Both the position numbers and the translations under genes were made by a program. A stretch of 64,000 nucleotides of DNA. It comes from an uncultured Clostridia bacterium. GTDB lineage: Bacteria; Bacillota; Clostridia; Christensenellales; Borkfalkiaceae. The notes beneath the pieces were generated by a model. The model was not told the DNA's origin. It did no database searches and was given only the letters and a program-made list of their open reading frames with translations. Numbering within the stretch: the stretch's first letter is position 1; every line of letters begins with the position of its first letter. Where the stretch lies: NCBI GenBank assembly GCA_947589085.1, contig CANPZD010000003.1, positions 43,177-107,176 of the forward strand. The letters run 5' to 3'. Positions 43,402-51,611 of the stretch are shown one piece after another.

Positions 43402-44097
43402 ATGGATCTCACGATTTCCGTTGCCGTGCTCACCGCCGCCGCGGGGCTTCTGATCGTTGCGGCCGCCGCGCTCACGATCGTGCTGAAAAGCGGGAAAAAG
43501 GGAGTGCGGTCTGTCTTTCGGTCGCACTTTACTGCCCCGAATATCGCGTATATGGCGCTGTTTACGGCGCTTGCGTTTGTCGTTACGTTTCTGGAATTTC
43601 CCGTATTCCCGCAGGCAAATTTCCTGAAACTCGACTTTGCGAACGTCTTTTTTATGATCGAGGGGTTCATTTTCGGCCCCGTGGAGGCGATCGTTTCCAT
43701 CGGGATCAAGGAACTGCTCTGCCTCACCAAATCGCAGACGGCGGGCGTCGGCGAGCTTGCGAATTTTCTCATGTCGGCGTCGTATGTTCTGATCCCGTCG
43801 TTCTGTTACCGGTTCAAAAAGGGCAGAAGATGGGTGATCGTCTTTTTGTTCGCGGCATGCGCGATGCAGACGGGCGTGAGCGTGATCGTGAACCGCTTCA
43901 TCAATTTCCCGCTGTACGGCGCGCTCTACGGCTTCGACGGCGCAGCGGTATTCGGAGCGCTCTGGCCGTTCGTGATCTACTTCAATCTCATCAAGAGCGC
44001 GGCCGTGAGCGGGATCGTCGTGCTCATCTACAAACCCCTTTCCGGCCTGATCAAACTTACGGCGGAAAAGGTTTCCCGCCGCCGCAAACGCATATAG
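43402..44097 (+). CDS. ribU: Riboflavin ECF transporter substrate-binding protein
   Basis: The 231-residue membrane protein is the S component that binds riboflavin and works with a shared ECF ATPase module encoded elsewhere. NIAYMALFTALAFVVTFLEF, then FPQANFLKLDFANVFFMIEG and GPVEAIVSIGIKELL fit the RibU family. About six hydrophobic segments; an extra N-terminal helix (residues 5-27) precedes the core. GGGAGG before ATG 43402 fixes the start; earlier in-frame codons lie within the riboswitch. The FMN riboswitch upstream confirms the substrate. Confidence 0.94.
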   Translation: MDLTISVAVLTAAAGLLIVAAAALTIVLKSGKKGVRSVFRSHFTAPNIAYMALFTALAFVVTFLEFPVFPQANFLKLDFANVFFMIEGFIFGPVEAIVSIGIKELLCLTKSQTAGVGELANFLMSASYVLIPSFCYRFKKGRRWVIVFLFAACAMQTGVSVIVNRFINFPLYGALYGFDGAAVFGALWPFVIYFNLIKSAAVSGIVVLIYKPLSGLIKLTAEKVSRRRKRI

Positions 44098-44127
44098 AAA
44101 AAAATCTTCGAAATCCCATTTGAATTC

Positions 44128-44156
44128 TTGCAAAAACAGGCCGTATGCGGTATAAT
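44128..44156 (+). promoter_or_regulatory. SigA promoter placed for a near-leaderless tsaE mRNA
   Basis: TTGCAA (44128-44133), 17-base spacer, TATAAT (44151-44156). The expected start, about seven bases after the -10, falls at 44163, two bases before the tsaE ATG. Confidence 0.82.
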
Positions 44157-44164
44157 ATCCGCGT

Positions 44165-44563
44165 ATGGCTGTTTTTATTTCCCATTCCGAAGAAGAGACC
44201 TTCTCTTGGGCAAAGAGATTCGCGGCCTCTCTGAATCCCGGCGATACCGTGCTGCTCGAGGGCGGCATGGGCGCGGGGAAAACCGTGCTTGCAAAGGGCA
44301 TGATCGCGGGCATGGGTATCTCCGACGAGGTCACAAGCCCGACATACGCCTACGTCAACGAATACGGCGGCCGCGTTTTTCACTTCGACTGTTACCGCGT
44401 GGAGAGCGAGGCGCAGGCGTACGGCCTCGGCCTTGCGGATTATTTCGAGCGCGGCGGCGTGTGTCTTGTGGAATGGGGAGAAAAGATTGCGGGTCTGCTT
44501 CCCGCGCGCGTCAGGCGCGTGCGCATTCTGGGAAGCGGCGACGAAAGGGAGATCGTATTTTGA
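44165..44563 (+). CDS. tsaE: tRNA t6A synthesis ATPase TsaE
   Basis: The 132-residue protein is the ATPase of the TsaBDE complex that makes threonylcarbamoyladenosine at tRNA position 37. Walker A LLEGGMGAGKTVLAKG, TSPTYAYVNEY and FHFDCYRVE are conserved. There is no Shine-Dalgarno site and the promoter lies so close that the mRNA should be nearly leaderless. The stop overlaps the TTG start of tsaB (TTGA). Confidence 0.95.
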   Translation: MAVFISHSEEETFSWAKRFAASLNPGDTVLLEGGMGAGKTVLAKGMIAGMGISDEVTSPTYAYVNEYGGRVFHFDCYRVESEAQAYGLGLADYFERGGVCLVEWGEKIAGLLPARVRRVRILGSGDEREIVF

Positions 44564-45159
44564 AATTTCTCGCGATCGATACGAGCGGCAAACGCCTGAT
44601 CGTTGCCGCAGTGAACGGCCGGAAGAAGGCCGTATGCGACGAGGTCTGTCCGATGCAGCATTCCGTGCGTCTTTTCCCCGCGATCGACGGGGCCGTTTCG
44701 CGCGCAGAACTTTCTCTGCGGGATTGCGATTTTCTTGCCTGCACGGTCGGCCCCGGCTCGTTTACGGGGATCCGCATCGGCATTTCCGCGGTCAAGGGAC
44801 TGTGTTTCGGCGCGGAAAAAAATGCTTTGGCCGTCACGTCCTTTGCCGCGATCGCATACGCTGAAAAGACGGAGAATAAAATTGCCGTCGTGGATGCCGG
44901 GCACGGCTTTGTCTATGCGGAAGGCTACGGCAGCGCGCGCCTTCCCTGCGGATATTACAGCGGCGAGGAGGTGCTGAGGCTCGCTTCAAAGACGGGCGCG
45001 GCGCTTCTTTGCGCGGAGGAATTCGATTTCCCCGCCCGCGTCGTCGATGCGGCGAAAGGTTTGATCGCGGCGGCGAGGGCGTCGGCCGGAAAGGCGGGAA
45101 GCGCGGAACAGCTCGCGGCGCTGTATCTGAGAAGATCTTCCGCGGAGGAAGGCCGATGA
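44560..45159 (+). CDS. tsaB: tRNA t6A synthesis protein TsaB (TTG start)
   Basis: The 199-residue ASKHA-fold protein is the TsaD partner in t6A formation. It opens KFLAIDTSGKRLIVA and carries CTVGPGSFTGIRIGISAVKG, the family signature. The start is a TTG that overlaps the tsaE stop by four bases; AGGGAG lies upstream. The frame runs open far upstream inside tsaE but LKFLAIDTS is the normal beginning. RimI follows with an ATGA overlap. TsaD is not in the window. Confidence 0.93.
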   Translation: MKFLAIDTSGKRLIVAAVNGRKKAVCDEVCPMQHSVRLFPAIDGAVSRAELSLRDCDFLACTVGPGSFTGIRIGISAVKGLCFGAEKNALAVTSFAAIAYAEKTENKIAVVDAGHGFVYAEGYGSARLPCGYYSGEEVLRLASKTGAALLCAEEFDFPARVVDAAKGLIAAARASAGKAGSAEQLAALYLRRSSAEEGR

Positions 45160-45590
45160 ACGGCAGGGCATGGACCATGCGCGATCTCGATGCGATTGCC
45201 GCCATGGAAGAGGAATGTTTTTCCGATCCGTGGTCGCGCCGCATGCTTGCGGAGAGTTTTCTTTCCGATCGGTTTTTCGGTGTGATCCTCGAGGAAAACG
45301 GGGAACCGGTGGCCTACGGAGGGATCACCGTCGTCGCCGACGAGGCGGAGATCCAGCTGGTTGCGGTGAGCGAGATGTACCGCCGCTGCGGGCGGGGAAA
45401 ACTCGTCGTTGAGGATCTGCTGGAAATCGCCCGCGAGCGCGGGGCCGTGCGCGTTTTTCTGGAAGTGCGCGTATCCAATGCGCCCGCGCAAATGCTCTAT
45501 CTCGGGAGCGGTTTCCGCGGCCTGTATTGCCGCACCCGATACTATCCCGACGGAGAGGACGCCATCGTCATGGTGAAGGAGCTTGCTTGA
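45156..45590 (+). CDS. rimI: RimI-type N-acetyltransferase
   Basis: The 144-residue GNAT-fold protein matches RimI, the N-alpha-acetyltransferase first known for ribosomal protein S18 and typically located beside tsaB. MEEECFSDPWSRRMLAES is the conserved N-terminal part; the acetyl-CoA loop is RRCGRGKLVVEDLLE, and VRVSNAPAQMLYLGSGF ends the fold. It overlaps tsaB (ATGA) and the next hydrolase gene (TTGA). Confidence 0.92.
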   Translation: MNGRAWTMRDLDAIAAMEEECFSDPWSRRMLAESFLSDRFFGVILEENGEPVAYGGITVVADEAEIQLVAVSEMYRRCGRGKLVVEDLLEIARERGAVRVFLEVRVSNAPAQMLYLGSGFRGLYCRTRYYPDGEDAIVMVKELA

Positions 45591-46294
45591 AGCTTTCTTA
45601 TCTGCAACGCGGAGAGGGCAGGGACCTCGTCATGCTGCACGGATATCTTTCCATGAAGGAAAGTTTCTATCCGCAGATCGAATATTTCTCGAAATTTTAC
45701 CGCGTGACCGCTCTGGACTTCCCGGGCATGGGGGGTGCGGAAGCGCTCACAAGCGCGTTTTCGGTCGGCGATTACGCCGATTGGACCTTGCAGGCGCTTT
45801 CCGATCTCGGGATTGCGGAACCGCTGGTTCTGGCGCATTCGTTCGGAGGCAGAGTGACGCTGAAGATCCTGTCGCGCGGGCCTTATTTCGACCGTGCGGC
45901 GATCGTGGGGTGCGCGGGGATCGTCAAAAAGCGCGGGTTTTGTTACAGGGCGCGCGTGAGAACGTATCGCATCGTCAAAAAAATCGCCCCCAAGTTTGCG
46001 GAATCCCGCTTCGGGAGCGGCGAATACCGCACGCTTTCCCCCCTCATGCGGGAGAGTTATAAAAAGATCGTCAACGAAGATCTCCGGCAGGATGCGCGCA
46101 AGATCGGCCGGCCGGTCCTGTTTCTCAACGGTTCGAAAGACGAGGAAACTCCCGTCGCCGGCGCAAAGATCCTGCACGGCTGCGTCAAGGCTTCCAAACT
46201 TGTGATCATCGAAAATTGCGGACACTTTGCGCATCTGGAAGATCCGCTCGCCGTTCAGCTTGCAGTGGAGGAATTTTACAATGCCGACCTATGA
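45587..46294 (+). CDS. Alpha/beta-fold hydrolase (TTG start)
   Basis: A 235-residue hydrolase with VMLHGYLSMKESF (oxyanion region), nucleophile elbow LAHSFGGRVTLK (Ser near residue 87), an acidic residue in FLNGSKDEETPV and the catalytic His in IENCGHFAHLEDP. The substrate is unknown; the position between rimI and a MurF-like ligase gives no clear hint. It starts with TTG overlapping the rimI stop, with AAGGAG upstream, and overlaps the next gene by 14 bases. Confidence 0.85.
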   Translation: MKLSYLQRGEGRDLVMLHGYLSMKESFYPQIEYFSKFYRVTALDFPGMGGAEALTSAFSVGDYADWTLQALSDLGIAEPLVLAHSFGGRVTLKILSRGPYFDRAAIVGCAGIVKKRGFCYRARVRTYRIVKKIAPKFAESRFGSGEYRTLSPLMRESYKKIVNEDLRQDARKIGRPVLFLNGSKDEETPVAGAKILHGCVKASKLVIIENCGHFAHLEDPLAVQLAVEEFYNADL

Positions 46295-47870
46295 AATCTA
46301 TCTCATCATCGCAGCATATGCCGTCGCATATTCCTGCCTTCTGCTGCCCACGGCGCTTCCGCTCCTCGGGATCTTACAGCAGGAAGGGTACAGCGGCCGC
46401 TCCACGCTGCGTTGGTTTTATAAAAAGGGAAACGTTCTGCGCAGGAGATATTCTCTGCTCACGATCGCGCTGATGCTCATAACGGCGCTGCTTTCGCTCT
46501 GTTTCTCGTTCGCGGGCACGGAGATATCCATTCTCGTTTCCGCGGCCGGATTTGCGGGCGTCTGCGTGCTCTTTGCGTATTCGTTCCGTCTTGCTCTCAA
46601 AGTTCCTTTCCGGTTCACAAACCGCGGAAAACGTTTATATGGGTGCTGTTTTTTTGTCTTTGCTGCCGTTTTGTTCGGCGTCGGAACGGGATTGTGGTTT
46701 GCCGCAGACGCCATCGGCGCGCCGATCGCGCATGCGCTGCTCAGACCCGTGCCCATTGCGTTCATGCCGCTGACGTTTCCCGCGCTGCTCGCGTTCGCCA
46801 ACCGCACGATGAAGATCTACGAGGATCCGCGCAACAAGCGTTTTCTCGCCCGCGCGAAAAAGATGCTCGACGCAAGCGACTGTATCAAGGTCGGGATCAC
46901 CGGCTCATTCGGAAAGACGAGCGTCAAATATTTTGCGAATGCGATCCTGTCGGGAAAATACCGGGTGATCGCTTCTCCAGCTTCGTATAACACGCCCATC
47001 GGGATCGCACGGTGCGTCACGAAGGGCGGACTGGATTGCGATATTTTTCTTGCGGAAATGGGAGCGCGGCAGGAGGGAGATATCGCGGAACTTTGCGACA
47101 TGGTATGCCCGAAATACGCCGTTGTCACGGGGATCTGCGCGCAGCATCTCGAAACGTTCGGCAGTCTCGCCGCGATCGCGCGGGAAAAGGGCGTGCTGGC
47201 GCGCCGCGCCGAACATGTGGTGCTGGGCGCCACCGCAAGCGGCCTTGTAAAGGACGGCGCCTTGCTCGAAGGGCGTGATTTTTCGGCGGAAAACGTCTGC
47301 TGTTCTCCGCAGGGCACGGATTTCGAACTTGTCCTCGGCGGGACCCGCACAAGCGTGCACACCGCGCTTTTGGGAAAGCACGCGGCGGAGGATATCGCAT
47401 TGGCCGCGGCGCTGGCGTTCTCCGTGGGAATGACGCCCGAGGAGATCTGCGGCAGGATCGCCGCATTAAAACCCGTTCCGCACCGTTTGGAGCTGCTGGA
47501 ATCCAACGGCGTGCACATTCTCGACGATTCCTATAATTCCAACGTGCTGGGCGCGCGCGACGCCGTGGAGACGCTGCGCCTCTTCGAAGGGAAAAAATAT
47601 GTCGTCACGCCCGGTCTCGTGGAGCTTGGCGAACTCGAGGAAAAGGAAAACGCCGCGCTGGGCGCCGCGTTCGTCGGGTTGGACGGCGTGATCCTTGTGG
47701 GGGAAACGCTGGTGCTCTCCATCCGGCAGGGGTATCTCGACGCCGGGGGAGACGACGCGAATCTCATCGTGATCCCCACGCTGAAAAAGGCGCAGGATAT
47801 CCTCGCCGAAAGGCTTACCGCAGGCGACGCCATACTCTTTCTCAACGACCTGCCGGATAAATATCTCTGA
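46281..47870 (+). CDS. Membrane-anchored MurF-like Mur ligase
   Basis: The 529-residue protein has an N-terminal part of about 185 residues with four or five membrane helices, then a Mur ligase: ATP loop VGITGSFGKTSVKYF (about 205-219), YNTPIGIA, EMGARQEGDIAELC, HRLELLESNGVHILDDSYNSN in the central and C-terminal domains. The EMGA and DDSYNSNP-like motifs are those of MurF, which adds D-Ala-D-Ala to the muramyl tripeptide. The next gene is ddl, which makes D-Ala-D-Ala, supporting that role. GGAGG before ATG 46281 fixes the start. Confidence 0.85.
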   Translation: MPTYEIYLIIAAYAVAYSCLLLPTALPLLGILQQEGYSGRSTLRWFYKKGNVLRRRYSLLTIALMLITALLSLCFSFAGTEISILVSAAGFAGVCVLFAYSFRLALKVPFRFTNRGKRLYGCCFFVFAAVLFGVGTGLWFAADAIGAPIAHALLRPVPIAFMPLTFPALLAFANRTMKIYEDPRNKRFLARAKKMLDASDCIKVGITGSFGKTSVKYFANAILSGKYRVIASPASYNTPIGIARCVTKGGLDCDIFLAEMGARQEGDIAELCDMVCPKYAVVTGICAQHLETFGSLAAIAREKGVLARRAEHVVLGATASGLVKDGALLEGRDFSAENVCCSPQGTDFELVLGGTRTSVHTALLGKHAAEDIALAAALAFSVGMTPEEICGRIAALKPVPHRLELLESNGVHILDDSYNSNVLGARDAVETLRLFEGKKYVVTPGLVELGELEEKENAALGAAFVGLDGVILVGETLVLSIRQGYLDAGGDDANLIVIPTLKKAQDILAERLTAGDAILFLNDLPDKYL

Positions 47871-47919
47871 TCAACCCGAGAAGCACCAAGGAAGAGAAAT
47901 TCTTCGGAGGTGTTTTTTT

Positions 47920-49023
47920 ATGTCTGATACGGTCGCCGTTTTTTTCGGCGGAAATTCAAACGAGCGGGAAATTTCCGTGATCACGGGAATGCTCGCCGTC
48001 AATCTTCTCCGCAGCAGCAGATTCCGCGTGCTGCCCGTGTACCTTTCTCCCGAAGGGGAAATGCTCACGGCGGACTACCGCAGTCCTGCGGATCTTCGCA
48101 CGGACGCAAAAGTACGCGCGACGCCCGTCCGTCTGGAACGGCAATGCGTCGTGCACGCAAAAAAAAGCAAAAAAATCGCGCAGATCGCGGTTGCGCTGAA
48201 TTGCTGTCACGGCGGCATGGGGGAGGACGGCACGCTTTCCGCGCTTCTTCGCTGGAACGGGATCCTTTCCGCCTCGCCGGAAACGCCTGTCTCCGCGGTC
48301 TTTATGGATAAAACGCTGACGAAAATCGCCGCGCGGGGACTGGATATCCCCGTGGCGCGGTTTTTTTTCGTGCGGGAGCGCGAATGGCGGTCGCGCGACG
48401 ACGTGCTTGCGCGGGCGCAATCGTTCGGATATCCGCTGATCGTCAAACCCGCGAAGCTCGGATCGAGCATCGGGATCCGGGTCGCGAAAAACGCCGCGGA
48501 GCTGACGGCCGCCCTCGATCTTGCGTTCCGTCTCGACGACAGCGCCCTGATCGAAGAATATCTGGAGGGGAAGCGCGATATCAACTGCGCCGCTTACCGA
48601 AGCGCGGGAAAGACCGTGCTCTCGCCGCCGGAAGAAGTCTTTTCCGACCGGGATATCCTCACCTTTGCGGAAAAATACGAGGAAGCGGCGTCAAGACACA
48701 GCGAACTTCCCGCGCGCCTTCCCGAGGACGCCGCGGCAAAAATCAACGCATATACGCAGCGTATTTACGAGGCGTTCGGCGGCAGGGGCGTTGTGCGGGC
48801 GGATTTTCTCGTCGTCGGAGACGACGTCTTTTTCAACGAGCTGAACACGGTTCCCGGTTCTCTTGCCTGCTATCTGTTCGGGAAAAGCCTCACGGAGAGC
48901 CGGGAGTTTCTGCTTTCCCTTCTCGAAGAAGCGCTTTCCGATCCCCCCCGCGAGAAAGAGATCTTCGTCTCGGGGATCTTGGAGGGAAACGTCTTTTCGG
49001 GGAAGAGCCGAAAACGGCTGTAA
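47920..49023 (+). CDS. ddl: D-alanine--D-alanine ligase
   Basis: The 367-residue ATP-grasp enzyme joins two D-alanines for the peptidoglycan stem. VAVFFGGNSNEREISVITG at the N-terminus, CCHGGMGEDGTLSALL, PLIVKPAKLGSSIGIR and DFLVVGDDVFFNELNTVPGS are diagnostic. In the substrate-binding loop near the start of the motif the usual SxEHxVS is NSNEREIS, as in a subset of clostridial Ddl. CGGAGG lies upstream. Directly after the MurF-like gene. Confidence 0.94.
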   Translation: MSDTVAVFFGGNSNEREISVITGMLAVNLLRSSRFRVLPVYLSPEGEMLTADYRSPADLRTDAKVRATPVRLERQCVVHAKKSKKIAQIAVALNCCHGGMGEDGTLSALLRWNGILSASPETPVSAVFMDKTLTKIAARGLDIPVARFFFVREREWRSRDDVLARAQSFGYPLIVKPAKLGSSIGIRVAKNAAELTAALDLAFRLDDSALIEEYLEGKRDINCAAYRSAGKTVLSPPEEVFSDRDILTFAEKYEEAASRHSELPARLPEDAAAKINAYTQRIYEAFGGRGVVRADFLVVGDDVFFNELNTVPGSLACYLFGKSLTESREFLLSLLEEALSDPPREKEIFVSGILEGNVFSGKSRKRL

Positions 49024-49024
49024 C

Positions 49025-49054
49025 GAAAAAACGCCCCGAAAGGGGCGACATTTT
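49025..49054. terminator. Bidirectional terminator between ddl and the YugP-type gene
   Basis: CGCCCC-GAAA-GGGGCG hairpin (49032-49047), with A6 on the left (T6 on the minus strand) and ATTTT on the right. Stronger on the minus strand. Confidence 0.82.
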
Positions 49055-49080
49055 GTCGGTCAAACGGATAGCGCCGAACG

Positions 49081-49803
49081 TTATTTCTTGCGCGCGAGCG
49101 ACATTACGACGACGAAAAACCGCAAAAAGTAGACGAGCGAGATCAGCATGGAGGCGACGTATGTCATCGCCGCTGCGGAAAGCACTTTCTTCACGCCGGG
49201 GAGTTCCTCCTGCGTCAGGATGCCGTCCTCCGCGAGCATCTTTTTCGCGCGGCGCGAGGCGTTGAATTCCACGGGCAGCGTTACGAGCATAAACAGAACG
49301 GAGCTGCCGTAAAGTCCGATGCCCACATACATCAGGATCTGCCCGATATTGACGTTCGCTGCGAAATAAAAGACGTCGAGCATAATGCCGAGAATGATGA
49401 GCGGCAGGGCGAGCCGGGAGCCGATGTTCGCGATCGGAACGAGAACGTTGCGGATCTTATAGGGGACATAGCCGCGTTTTTTCTGCAACACGTGCCCGAT
49501 CTCGTGCGCGGCGACGGCAACGGCCGCGACGGACGCGGAGCCGTATGTGCTTTCGGAGAGATTCACCCGGTTTTTGGCAGGGTTATAGTGGTCGGAAAGT
49601 CGGCCAGACGTCCGCCCGACGGCGATATCCGTTACGCCGCGGTTCCGCATGAGCCGCACGGCGGTATCGTAACCCGTCATGCGGGAAGAATTCGGCACGC
49701 CGTCGTAGGCGTTGAACACCGAATACACCTTCGCGCTCGCCCATGCAGAGAGGAGCAGGAACGGTACGAGGATCAATAAAAACAAAAAGTATGAATGGAT
49801 CAT
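49081..49803 (-). CDS. YugP-type membrane zinc metallopeptidase
   Basis: A 240-residue membrane protein with an N-terminal helix, a zinc-binding VAVAAHEIGHVLQ (HExxH, about residue 130) and three further helices; the third ligand is probably Glu in PVEFNASRRAKKML. YugP-like peptidases are conserved in Firmicutes but their substrates are not known to me. ATG 49803 is chosen; a GTG at 49824 would lie in the promoter. The -10 box is so close that the leader would be about 5 bases and there is no ribosome site. Confidence 0.88.
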   Translation of the reverse strand: MIHSYFLFLLILVPFLLLSAWASAKVYSVFNAYDGVPNSSRMTGYDTAVRLMRNRGVTDIAVGRTSGRLSDHYNPAKNRVNLSESTYGSASVAAVAVAAHEIGHVLQKKRGYVPYKIRNVLVPIANIGSRLALPLIILGIMLDVFYFAANVNIGQILMYVGIGLYGSSVLFMLVTLPVEFNASRRAKKMLAEDGILTQEELPGVKKVLSAAAMTYVASMLISLVYFLRFFVVVMSLARKK

Positions 49804-49814
49804 TTCACTTATAT

Positions 49815-49843
49815 AGTATACCACAAAATTCGCGGATTTTCAC
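49815..49843 (-). promoter_or_regulatory. Promoter for the YugP-type gene
   Basis: Minus strand GTGAAA (49838-49843), 17-base spacer, TATACT (49815-49820). The start near 49808 leaves a leader of about 5 bases. Confidence 0.6.
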
Positions 49844-49856
49844 ATAAAAAAATATC

Positions 49857-49885
49857 TTGCAATTTTTTCGAAAAGTTGTTATAAT
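49857..49885 (+). promoter_or_regulatory. SigA promoter for a leaderless obgE mRNA
   Basis: TTGCAA (49857-49862), 17-base spacer, TATAAT (49880-49885). The ATG at 49892 lies exactly where transcription should begin. Confidence 0.85.
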
Positions 49886-49891
49886 TCAGTT

Positions 49892-51166
49892 ATGGCAACC
49901 AACGGTTTTACCGATAAGGTAAAGATCACCGTCAAGGCGGGCAACGGCGGCGACGGCATGAATTCATTCAAAGCGTTCAAGGGGAAACCCGCTTGCGGTC
50001 CCGACGGCGGCGACGGGGGCGACGGCGGCAGCATCGTGTTTGTCGGCGACAAGGATATGCACGATCTGCTATCCTTCCGCTATACGTCGAAATATTATGC
50101 GGAAAACGGCGAGCGCGGCGGCTCCAACCAATGTACGGGCAAGCGCGGCGCCGATCTTGCGATCAAAGTGCCCTGCGGCACGCTGATCCGCGACGCGGAG
50201 AGCGAGAAGATCCTTGCGGACGTATACGAGGACGGCGAGGAGGTGAAGATCCTCGCGGGCGGACGCGGCGGAAAGGGCAACGTCCGGTTTACCACGGCGC
50301 GCCGGCACGCTCCCGATTTTGCGCAGAAAGGGGTCATAACCAAACCCCATTCCCTCATTTTGGAGATGAAAGTGATCGCAGACGTCGGTCTTGTCGGATT
50401 TCCCAATGTGGGCAAGAGCACGCTGCTCTCCAAAATTTCCGCGGCGAAACCGAAGATCGCCGATTATCACTTTACGACGCTTTCGCCCAATTTGGGGGTC
50501 GTAAGATACTATGAGGAAAGTTTTATCGCGGCGGATATCCCCGGACTGATCGAGGGGGCGGCGGAGGGCGCGGGCCTCGGACACGATTTTCTGCGCCATA
50601 TCGAACGCACCCGCATGATCTGCCACGTTGTGGATATTTCTGGGATCGAGGGAAGAGATCCGATCGAGGATTTCAGAATCATCAACGAGGAACTCCGGTC
50701 GTATTCCGGCAAGCTTGCCGCGCTTCCCCAGATCGTCGCGCTCAACAAGTGCGATCTTGACGGCGCGGAAAATTCCGAAAAATTCCGAAAGACATACGGC
50801 GGAAAATATCCCATTTTCGAAATTTCGGCGCTCACCGGGAAGGGGAAAGAGGAGCTTCTGAAGGCCATCGCGGAAAAATTGAGAGAGCTGCCGCCCGCGG
50901 AACGCATTCCCGCCGACGAATTCGTTTTCGAAGAGCCGGATCATACGCAATTCGAGATCTTCACCGACGAAAACGGCGCATACGTCGTGGTGGGCGGACT
51001 TGTGGATATGCTATGCCGCAATGTGGTGCTCAACAATCCGGACAGTATGAATTATTTTCAGAGAGTGCTCAAACTCCGCGGCGTGTTCAAGGAGCTTGAA
51101 AAAGCGGGCTGCAAGGCGGGCGATACCGTCATTGTGGGCGAAGTCGAATTTGAATTTGTAATCTGA
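49892..51166 (+). CDS. obgE: Obg/CgtA GTPase
   Basis: The 424-residue GTPase acts in 50S assembly and growth control. The glycine-rich Obg fold (KAGNGGDGMNSFKAFKGKPA, GGDGGDGGSI) occupies residues 1-155, the G domain 156-330 (GFPNVGKSTLLSKISAAKP, DIPGLIEGAAEG, NKCDLDG), and an OCT domain the C-terminus (FEIFTDENGAYVVVGG). There is no Shine-Dalgarno sequence; the promoter spacing predicts a leaderless mRNA. The yhbY gene follows 21 bases later. Confidence 0.96.
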   Translation: MATNGFTDKVKITVKAGNGGDGMNSFKAFKGKPACGPDGGDGGDGGSIVFVGDKDMHDLLSFRYTSKYYAENGERGGSNQCTGKRGADLAIKVPCGTLIRDAESEKILADVYEDGEEVKILAGGRGGKGNVRFTTARRHAPDFAQKGVITKPHSLILEMKVIADVGLVGFPNVGKSTLLSKISAAKPKIADYHFTTLSPNLGVVRYYEESFIAADIPGLIEGAAEGAGLGHDFLRHIERTRMICHVVDISGIEGRDPIEDFRIINEELRSYSGKLAALPQIVALNKCDLDGAENSEKFRKTYGGKYPIFEISALTGKGKEELLKAIAEKLRELPPAERIPADEFVFEEPDHTQFEIFTDENGAYVVVGGLVDMLCRNVVLNNPDSMNYFQRVLKLRGVFKELEKAGCKAGDTVIVGEVEFEFVI

Positions 51167-51187
51167 GTCGGAAGGAGGAAATAAGTT

Positions 51188-51484
51188 ATGGAACTAACCA
51201 GCAAACAGCGCGCCAACCTGAAATCTCTTGCGGCGGTCATCAAACCCGTTGCGCAAGTCGGCAAGGGGGGGATCAGCGAAAACCTCGTAAACGGCCTTTC
51301 GGAAGCCCTCGAAGCGCGGGAACTCATCAAGGTGAATCTTCTTTCGCAATGGGTCGAAGAGAAGAAAGAGCTTGCGGAAGAGCTTGCAAAGCTGTTGAAG
51401 GCGGAAGTCGTCGCCGTCATCGGCAGAAAGGCGATCTTTTACAGAAGGTCGAAGAAGAAAGACATCGTACATATTGAATTTTGA
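51188..51484 (+). CDS. yhbY: YhbY family RNA-binding protein
   Basis: The 98-residue protein is a single CRM domain: LTSKQRANLKSLAAVIKPVA, QVGKGGISENLV and VAVIGRKAIFYRRSKKK. YhbY/YqeI associates with pre-50S ribosomes. AAGGAGG lies just upstream. In most Firmicutes nadD, yqeK and rsfS come next; here the strand switches to an accessory gene, so the cluster has been cut. Confidence 0.93.
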   Translation: MELTSKQRANLKSLAAVIKPVAQVGKGGISENLVNGLSEALEARELIKVNLLSQWVEEKKELAEELAKLLKAEVVAVIGRKAIFYRRSKKKDIVHIEF

Positions 51485-51567
51485 TTGAGGCGAAACGTTC
51501 CGCACAGAACTCCCGCAGAGATCTTGCGAGGAAGCGACCGGCTGTGCCGAATCACCAAATAACGAAC

Positions 51568-51600
51568 TGCGCCCGCGCGATCTGCGCGGGCGCATGTTTG
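51568..51600 (+). terminator. Intrinsic terminator after yhbY
   Basis: Eleven-base stem TGCGCCCGCGC (51568-51578) with its perfect complement (51584-51594), GATCT loop, weak TGTTTG tail. Confidence 0.72.
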
Positions 51601-51611
51601 TATGAAGATCG

